Positions 55,823 through 64,000 of a DNA stretch of 64,000 nt are shown here, piece by piece; position 1 is the first letter of the stretch; every line of letters begins with the position of its first letter. Below the pieces are notes generated by a model. That model searched no databases. It had not been told where the DNA came from and saw only the letters and a list, made by a program, of their open reading frames with translations. Source of the DNA: Pestalotiopsis fici W106-1 (taxonomy: Eukaryota > Ascomycota > Sordariomycetes > Amphisphaeriales > Sporocadaceae); NCBI RefSeq assembly GCF_000516985.1, contig NW_006917097.1:372001-436000 (forward strand). The letters run 5' to 3'. Made by a program: the position numbers and the translations under genes.

Positions 55823-58800
55823 GACTGGAGCTGTGTTTACTTGGTTCGTTCACAATATCTGAATAGCAAGTTTTTGGCAAGCAAATCTGGAAGCAAAAAG
55901 ATGATATCTTAATCAAAAAGCTCAAGGTATGTTGAAAGAAGCAAAAGACAACAAATCCAAGCCCAGCTTCAAGCTGTTTCTTTGTTGTGTGGTCGTGTGA
56001 ATCAACATTGCGAGCTTCCAGAATTATGTCGTCATAGTTGTCTGTCCCAGCAGCCCGTCCGACCCACTTTTCCGCAAATGCGCTGCAGCTTTAATATGTG
56101 TGACAGAAACAGCCCGGGCATTTTGCTCCGCTGCATAGAGCATCAATTGATGCGCAAACAAATATACCTACATATGTACCAATGCTCCTTCAGATAAAAA
56201 GACATAAAAAATAACACTGGATAAGAAATCCTCCATGTTTCCCCCTCTGTTTAACACTATTCGTCACGCCCACTTGTGAGAGCACGTCAGACAGATCACA
56301 CTGACTCCATTTCCTGTTCAGTCTCCAGCAAGCTTTCCAAAGTTGCTTCTAACGAGCACTGTAAGACATTCAGTTCGGCAAAAACAGCATTGGCGGCTGA
56401 GCTGTTGACTGGCAACCGATACCAACATTGTAAATCAGACCCGCTGCCTGCTCTGCCCAGGTGGCATCATCTGCACCAAATTGTTGACACAGTCTGCCTT
56501 CTTCTTCTTCTTTTTTTCCTCCTTCGTAGGGTCGAGACCTGTAAAGAGCCTTTGTTGTTTGCATTCTTTTCGAGATGCGCTTCCCGACCTCTGCTGCCTC
56601 CATTGCAATCAGTGCAGCGCGCGGCGAAGCCTTTTGCAGCACTGCCTAGCGAAGCCTAGTAGCATTTTAAGGTTACTCTAACCCGTTGGATCTAGCCCGC
56701 CGGCATGATGAGCAACCCAGCAATTTTACAACTACTGAAGCCGACTTTCGCTGATTGGCCAGGAGAGTACATGGCCTAATAGTCGCTCAGCCGCCGACAA
56801 TATTCATTGTTCATTCGTGAGCCTGCAGATTGCTGCTACATCCAGTTAATCGACCAAGGTCAAGACGTGCCGATGTTCGTCGTCTCTCAGGGCATCGCCG
56901 AGGGGAAAATCGCCTTCAAACATCATTTGGTACTCAGTTGCGTTACAACAGAGTTGGGTGTATCTGTCGGTGGACAGTATGACAATGCAGAAGCATCGGG
57001 AAAAGAAAGATAATACGGCCAATTTTCGCACACATACCTTCAAAAATGTTTGTCTCCACGAAAATACAGTCAAGTTGAACAGTTGTGAGTGGCCTACCCA
57101 AGCAACACACGTACGCCCACGATCATCGAAAGAGAGCTTGGTCCCGAACTACGAAGCTGACTGCTGATTTTACGTAAACCAAAAGAGATACAATGACCAG
57201 CCACCCAATGTTTGATCATTTTCCTCGGGTAAAGTGAGTACGCGCTTCTATCGTCGTGGGCAAAGAGCTGGACACTCACTCTGCAGCACTCGTGAGCAGC
57301 ACAAGCATCTAACCTATCAGCCAGAAATATGTGTACATTTTATTGATGATGTGATTGCCACTTTGGTCAACAAAACCGACCCTAACACAAGAGCCGCATC
57401 ATGTGTTCCGCTTCATCCGTGATGCCACTTGTGTTTTCTAAACTGAGCTGAGCTGAGCATGGGGAAACTGGACCCCAAAAGCCTCACGATGCCTGGCCTA
57501 GAGCCAAGGCCTTGAATATCCCGCCAATAGCCACTAACGCAGCTGAACAGACAGGGAAATCTCCAATTCAATTCTCCGCCGTGACATTCGTTCCTGGCTC
57601 TACGCGCCTGAAGTATTGATTCCGGTCCGCCAAGATGGGCACATGGCGACAAGAATGAACCACGAGTCCCATTCAGGCAATCTTTGCAGCTTGACAGGTC
57701 TCATTATTGGTTTTCTTCTCCCCTTCACTCAAGCATCTGAGGGCCCCATGGTAGTAATTCTTTATGGACGGCATCAAATTGCCGCCGCCTACTGCAACAC
57801 CCAATTCTCCATCTAGGCTCAAAATCATCTGACAATTGCAGTGCGACCTCGGCAAACCTTTTAAGGTTATTAATAGGCCTCAGAATTTTGTTCCGAATGG
57901 GACGTTTTCATCGCAGCATCTCCAAAAACGATGATAGGCTGGGGGCCAACACGTGCCCCCAGATCGTCGCATGCTTTCGTGGTGAAAATTCAAGCCAGGA
58001 ACAACAACTAGGTTACCCCAAAAATGTAAAATGTGGTGGAGTTTAGGTGGACAGGGGGTTCCCCAGGCGAGGAATCGACGGCAGATCTCCAGAAGCTTAT
58101 CTGACCATATGCACCCCGCATGATCGCTTGCCAACTCAACTTCCCCTTTCCTGATATTGTGGCCGTCTAACAGGCGACTCCGGCAACGACCCTTTCCCCC
58201 CTCTCTTCCATTGGAGAACACGGCGCAATGACCTGAATGCGGCAGGCGACAAACGACTTGGCCTTGCCAGCCACCGGGGGTCCCGCTTCCCATCCGGAGT
58301 CTGGTACCGTTGCCGATATCCCCCTTACCGACAAGCGCTGCCAGGGCTTAGATGGGCCCGGTGCGCTGCTCTCTTTGGCGGGACTATATGATTCCCTCCC
58401 CAAGCCACCAAGACCCGGCTAATGCAAGGCCGTGTCCATTTGAAGATTTGGAGATCCGGTGAGGGTGTTTGCTGTCGTGGTATGGTACGGGTTTCTGCCA
58501 AGGACGTGACAGCTTCGAATTAGCCAAGAGGGGACCCGTCGGTCTTATTTTCATCCAATGTCCAGGTTCTTCCATCACGCGGGCAGGAGAAAGAGAGGTG
58601 AGAATCCTTGGCCTGTTGGGCTAGAGATTCCATCGACGTCTTGGCAATGGAACACTGCGACCTGAAAAGTCTGGATGGACCAAAGATAATCACATGGGTC
58701 ACTGCAACACCAAACCGCATTCAAGATTACGGATGGGGTGGGAACACAACAAGCACCTGGTCAAAGTTCACTAGGGGCATGATGCCAGCGACTATATGAG

Positions 58801-58938
58801 CACTCGTCGATCCGAACCTGATCGATTCTTCTTGGGACGATCACGGGCCAGTCAAGATATCGCGAGCAGTCTCAAGTTTCAGGTCTTTAACCTCTGCCTC
58901 TGTCTCAGCAAGCTGCTTCCGCTGCCGCCGCCGCCAAA
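55823..58938. other. Gene-poor stretch of about 3.1 kb
   Basis: I see no supported gene. It carries the RRT8-like promoter and the cutinase promoter. Many short frames up to 137 codons are open on both strands with no domain, start context or splice support. A GCC-repeat lies immediately before the cutinase ATG. Confidence 0.4.
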
Positions 58939-59661
58939 ATGAAGTTCTCCCTGTCCGTTATCCAGACCCTGCTGGTCGGCCTTGTGGCCTCGGCCCCAGT
59001 CGAGCTTCTGGAGCGCAAGACCTACGGCACAACCTCCAATGAATACACCACTGGAGGCTGCAAGGGAGTCATTCTCTTCTTTGCTCGTGGCACCTCACAG
59101 GATGGCAACTTGGTAAGTCAGCAGTGTGCATTATCTTGTCTCATATCCATTGATACGCACCCTTGCTAACCTGTATCCCTCACTTTGTAGGGAGACATGC
59201 CAGGCCAACAGCTCGCCACAGCCCTCAGCAACGCCGTAGGCACCAACTTTGCCGCCCAGGGCATCAACTACTCGGCCAGCCTGCTCGGCAACCTCAACTC
59301 GGGCGGGTGCCCGCCCACGGAAGCCGCCGAAATGACGTCGCTGCTCAACGCGGCGGCCTCGGCCTGCCCGAGCTCCAAGCTCGTCGTCGCCGGCTACAGC
59401 CAGGGCGCCGCCATGGTCCACCGCGCCATCGAGGACGCCACCGCCACCACCGTCAGCCGCATCGCCGCCGCCGTCACCTTTGGCGACACCCAAAAGGCCC
59501 AGGACGGCGGCAAGATTCCCAACATTGCCACCTCCAAGACCAAGATTTACTGCAACACGGGTGACCTTGTCTGCGAGGGAACCCTGATCATTACCAGTGC
59601 CCACACCGATTACCTCTCCAGCGTGAATCCTGCCGTTCAATTCATCACGTCGCTTCTGTGA
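58939..59661 (+). CDS. Cutinase (carbohydrate esterase family 5), secreted, 214 aa
   Basis: Two exons (58939-59112, 59191-59661) give 214 residues. A signal peptide (about 1-19) precedes the alpha/beta fold. The catalytic triad is visible: Ser128 in Gly-Tyr-Ser-Gln-Gly, Asp183 in Asn-Thr-Gly-Asp-Leu-Val-Cys and His196 in Ser-Ala-His. Cys41/Cys117 and Cys179/Cys186 match the two conserved disulfides; Cys98 is an extra cysteine. Cutinases hydrolyse the ester bonds of plant cutin and synthetic polyesters. The second exon is much more GC-rich than its flanks, typical of highly expressed secreted enzymes. The 78-bp intron sits after Asn-Leu. Confidence 0.95.
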
Positions 59662-60363
59662 GAGCCTTTGCCATGATGAGGGATGGGACGGATCCTGAAA
59701 GGGTGAATCAATGCTTTCAAACTCGGTCTTTGAACCATCTAAAACGCTTAAATATCCTTGCCTTCACATATTTTCCGTAATAAGTTTGCATGGTCGTCCT
59801 ACAATTTCAATCTGTCGGTATTCAAAATTCAAAAACTGGGTTTGATGAAGTTCAAGAAGCATACTTTTTGGGAAACCGTCTTCGACTAGCAATACACATA
59901 TGTGTTGGTAAGAATTGAAAAAAAAATATTCTTGAATCATTTTCCTACTGGAAACTACCTGATGGCTGTCTCTAATGTACTGATGCCAGGATAAGTACAA
60001 GTGTGCGGGCATATGTGTTTGTTCCCCAATCTCGATTAATTGAATGCCCGCAGCCCAGTTTGTGACAAGACTTAGAGACGTAGGGACACAGAAGTGTCTC
60101 ACTTCAACCCCTAAGTACTATTCATCAATATTCCCATCCACCGATTATAGAAATCCTCCAAACCAGCAGCATAAGCACGGCAAGTACTTGATTGACAATC
60201 ATTGAGTAATGTTTGGACGCTCAAGGACCACTTTGTAGTAGGTCCATGCTCATTAATGCGTCCGCTGCGATATGCCCGAAAGCATGGAGAGATTTGACAA
60301 TGATGAATCTGAAGAGCTGCTGGATGCGGCGCGCAATTTTCCCTGCTGAGTTGCTGGGCCATT
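59662..60363. other. Convergent intergenic stretch
   Basis: This lies between the cutinase 3' end and the 3' end of the CxxC protein gene. A minus-strand 112-codon frame at 59764-60102 has no supporting feature and is not called. Confidence 0.4.
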
Positions 60364-62673
60364 CTAAGGCTCCTTTCCCGCGTCTCCTGTGTCTGCTTTC
60401 TCTTTTGAAAATTTGTCTTGCTCTCTGAAAATCTCGTCCTCTTCCTCGGCAGCTTGCTTCTTAGCTAATACCGCAGCGACAGTAAAAGTCTGAGACGCAA
60501 GATCCCGTTGCATCAACTGCGAGGCGTCAATTGTCGGAGTTGGAGTTGGAAGGACTTCACGAGAACCATCGTCAGATGTCTCTGCTTGGTGCTTTGAAAG
60601 TACGGACTCCGAGGCAGGGGAATAGGCATCTATGTCACTCCAGAACCTTTCATATACCTCATGATCGATAAGGTCGCCGGAGCCTCTTCCAGAGTTTGAA
60701 CGTCCAATTTCTATGCATTTTGAATGTTCTCTGAGCTCTTGAACATGTTCAGACCATGCCGCAGACTCGCTTGTAGAGCTAGAGTCCTCAGAGCTAGAGT
60801 CATCAGAGACCTCGTCTTCATAATCGAACTCGCTATCGGGGCAATCATCGTGGTCATTATCGCAGTCGCTTTTAGGGCGATCATCGTCATTGCCACCAAC
60901 GTCGTCAATGCCACCTACATCGTCGTCACCAACGTCTTCGCCCATAGATACATTGGCAAATTTAGGGCTGGTGCTTCCCTTTGTGGCAGTCGCATGACCA
61001 CTTGTAGATGCACTAACAATATTGAATTCAGCCCTTGCCCTATTGGTAATTTCAGGGCTGAGGCCGCTCGCGTTGAGCATTTCGTCGGCAAAGCTGCTCC
61101 AGTCCATATTTTGGAATTGGATGTTCTTTTTTGAGCTGCCGGTGCCTTCTTCAGCATTTTCGGGTTTCCTTGGCTGTGAACTAGGCACCTTCATGGTGCT
61201 GTCCCATTGCTTAAAGTGGATGGGTATGGAATTTGCCTTCTCTTCTAACTCACTCATGTCTTTTTGGAAGTTCCTCAGCGTTTCAATAGGCACGTGCTTG
61301 AAGCGGTTCCAGTCGTTCAAGTCGTCCAAGTCGATGGATTCGGATTTTGTCTTCTTTGGTGGGCTACTGGTGCCATTCTTAACAGGGTCGGACTTCCTCT
61401 TTCGTGAAATAGGCATGTCTATGAAAGGAGTCTGCGGTTTTCTTGCTTCTGTACTGGAATCCGTCTCCTTCTCGACGCTGGGGAGGACCATTGGATATGC
61501 CACACTGGGTGCGGCTTTCACCTTGCCCTGTAGTTCGCTGGGCAGTTTGCTGGACGGTTTGCTGGGCATTGCAACGGACGAATTTTGCGGTCTGAGAGCT
61601 TCTTTGCCCTTGAGTTGTGTCAAATTGAGATTCGTTGCTATATTGATCGACTCGTGGACGGGATACCATTTGACCTGTTTCGCTTTCCGTCAGTTTTGGT
61701 CTGAAGGAACAAAACCCCACAGAATCGCAGATTCTCGCTTTGCAGCTTGACCTCACGCGTCACAACTTACAAGGATACCAATCTGCGAGAGGGCTTCGAT
61801 CTCCTCTTCAATTTCATGCAACAAGTCGTATGAGCCAAGCTTGTATGTGCAATCCATCATTTCCCCATCTAGGGTTCTCCAAGTCTGGAACTGAGGCTTC
61901 CACCAGACGCACGTGCGCATGGCTACGATGAAATCGATGAAATCGGGATCTGAAACCATGACGACGAGGCGGAAGATGCGTGCCTTTTCCAAGAAAACCT
62001 CACTGTTGCTCTTGGCCGCCTCGGCAATCAAAGCACATCGTTCTGGTAACACGGAAAAACGAACTTTGCGCAGCATTTCGATGATTGTGGTGAGCAGTGC
62101 TTTGTTGGGGCTGTCATCTTTGGTCGAACCGTTGAATTTTGACAAATGACCAAAGTAGTAGGCTGCGCGGTATTCCACTTCTGACTGTCTGTCAAACTCT
62201 CCCAGAGGCTGGACGCCTGCCCAGCAGACAAGAGTGCGCTTATCCCTCATGACCCGGTGGGCTGGGTGGCTTGCCGCCGAGTAGAGCCCTTCAACGCCAA
62301 CCATCCACATAAGATTGCACTTTGGACATTCCACACACCATTCTTTGTCGGGTGCCATGGGCGGAGGCAAGATTAGATTGTTGCTGTTGAACTCGATATC
62401 CTCCAACACGTTGAACTTTCCGATATTCGTGCTGTTAGCATTCAGGCCGGCCGTGAGCCCTAGATGTGTGTCGATTTGAGGGATGAATAGCGCGTGTTTC
62501 CCAAAGTAGATATCCGTTCTACGCGGCTCCTTTGAATCGTACCAGACTTCGGGGCTGTATTCGCCTTGTGAGTCGCAGTTGTAGCTTTGCAAGCAATCGT
62601 GGCAAGTTGTTCGCATGTGCTCGGCACAAACCGGCGCCCTTTCACTGGGCCATAGGGACACCCAGGAAGACAT
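60364..62673 (-). CDS. Uncharacterised CxxC zinc-binding, acidic nuclear-type protein, 737 aa
   Basis: Two exons (62673-61771, 61674-60364) give 737 residues. The N-terminal 305 residues are globular, with Cys16/Cys24/Cys27/Cys33 and Cys113-x-x-Cys116-x-x-Cys119, probably a split zinc site. Later come His-Pro-Ala-His-Arg-Val and a helical end (Leu-Leu-His-Glu-Ile-Glu-Glu-Glu-Ile-Glu-Ala-Leu). The second half is disordered, with a bipartite basic signal (Arg-Lys-Arg-Lys ... Lys-Lys-Thr-Lys), long Asp/Glu/Ser runs, and a charged C-terminal helix. I do not recognise the family. The layout suggests a nuclear or chromatin-related role, which is inference. The 96-bp intron joins the two halves in phase 0. 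Confidence 0.75.
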
Positions 62674-64000
62674 GGTGACCGTGATGTCGATCTCTTTCTA
62701 ATGGCCGTAATGATATGTATGCCCACTTTGGGTATCAATATCGATGTAGATGCACTGTATAAGGCAATGGCCTGGGGAAAAGAAAATGCGTTGATTCTGG
62801 TGCCGTTCAACGACAAAGTGAATTTGGACGAGGAAGTAGTCTTTGCCTTTGTCTTTGTTTTGATAGCTGTTTCCCGTTTCTGTAAAGCATCGAAGGAAGG
62901 CTCATTGCAGAAGACAAAGACCGTCACTACTGAATAGACTTGTCTCGCCCCCAATTGACGATTCTCTTGCACAGAAATTCATTTTGGACAATGATGAGCA
63001 GCAATTTCATTGCCATTGGCGCCAGTCACACTTGCTGAATGATAGTCCATTTGTATTTCTTGCCCTCTTATAGAGTGTCTATATCGCGAATAGCTTCAAG
63101 TGAATATTCCCTGCTTAAAGGCTCACAATTTGCATAATTCCACAAAAGTCACGCAAGGGTTCAATGCACACACATGTATAATTCGTGAGGCTCCATACCA
63201 TCATTCGGCTTTCCTAAAAAGTACCCTTCCGGCATCTTCATTGGGCATTGTAATTACTACTAGTACCCGACGTGCTGCATGTCGTCTGAGCGGCTGAGCG
63301 CATCCATGCATGCATTGCATTGCATGCAAGATGTACAAATAACAGACAATACTATTCAGCGGATTATGAACATTGCAATAGTACGACACGTAGCAATCTA
63401 ATCCATCGGGCGCGTGACGATCGAAGCGTGTACCTGAGCACCATGTTACAAAGTACTGTTCCATAGCAAATACTAGCAATTACTACCTAATCTACATTGG
63501 TACCTGGGGATTGGATTGGATCTGGATGGATTCTTGTGAAATGATGCGATTGACGTTAACTGTCAATGGCATGTGCTCGTAGTGTGCTGTGGGGGTGTCA
63601 CTACTTAGCGGAGCGGCCAGAGATGGAACCTTGCATCCCACTACAATAAGCTTGGGCAGAACTGGAACAGCTAGTATACAGAAATCGTGGGGGCGCATTT
63701 GGATCTACAAACGTATTGGACTTCGTACGAACTTCGTATTCTTTCTTTCTTGTGTCTTCTCCTTCCTGCATTTCTCCATATTATATTATTGTACTAGGTA
63801 ATGTTTCAATTACGTACCTTCCTGTCAAGGTACACGTTGTTCAATCTGGTTCAAGTCTCGAAACAATAACTGATGTCCGCATCACGATTGCAAGGATTCA
63901 TTCAACTGGGCTTCTGAAAAGGCCACGGCCCATGGTAAGAGTAACGAGTAATTTTTTTATAGTTTCCTAATCCCTGCCAACATGTATAGAAATAGGTTAA
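62674..64000. other. Intergenic stretch to the right edge
   Basis: It begins with the promoter of the CxxC protein gene. A near-perfect 22-bp palindrome built of TGCA units lies at 63307-63328. Short frames on both strands have no support. Confidence 0.4.

Overview
The window looks like nuclear DNA of a filamentous ascomycete, most likely a sordariomycete of the order Hypocreales. Genes lie on both strands, carry many short introns (about 50-160 bp, GT-AG with GTAAGT-type donors), and belong to fungal families: cutinase, MAO-N-like amine oxidase, (R)-selective amine transaminase, hybrid histidine kinase, FLC/TRP-like channel, RRT8-like protein. The order-level placement is inference. I spliced most genes by hand; exon sums close in frame, but the models are predictions.

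Layout. 1-5.2 kb: the start of a PAF-acetylhydrolase-like gene cut by the window edge, a decayed pogo-type transposase fragment, an MFS transporter and a secreted GH1 glycosidase. 6-28 kb: a dense accessory block with an APC amino acid/GABA-type permease, a hexapeptide O-acetyltransferase, a RidA-like protein, a LovD/EstB-type serine transesterase, an alpha/beta hydrolase, a D-amino acid oxidase with a peroxisomal SRL tail, an (R)-selective amine transaminase, a fungal regulator without a visible zinc cluster, an SDR, a flavin monoamine oxidase and an HXXXD acyltransferase. 28-34 kb: coding-like debris, then a GH3 beta-glucosidase interrupted by one in-frame TAG. 34-47 kb: a very large hybrid histidine kinase, a small SprT-like metallopeptidase and an FLC/TRP-like membrane protein. 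47-64 kb: a roughly 1550-residue Ser/Thr mucin-like secreted protein, an RRT8-like membrane protein, a cutinase and an uncharacterised nuclear-type CxxC protein.

How the genes may work together. The 6-28 kb block combines amine or amino acid uptake (permease), two flavin oxidases that make imines (D-amino acid oxidase and MAO-N-like), a RidA-fold protein that could act on reactive imines, a PLP enzyme of opposite enantiopreference to MAO-N, an SDR that could reduce carbonyl products, three acyl-transfer enzymes and one candidate regulator. The SDR and the amine oxidase share a divergent promoter holding a perfect CGG-AA-CCG inverted repeat. I propose this as a candidate, apparently undescribed, stereo-complementary amine/D-amino acid metabolism cluster. 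Co-regulation and substrates are not shown by the sequence.
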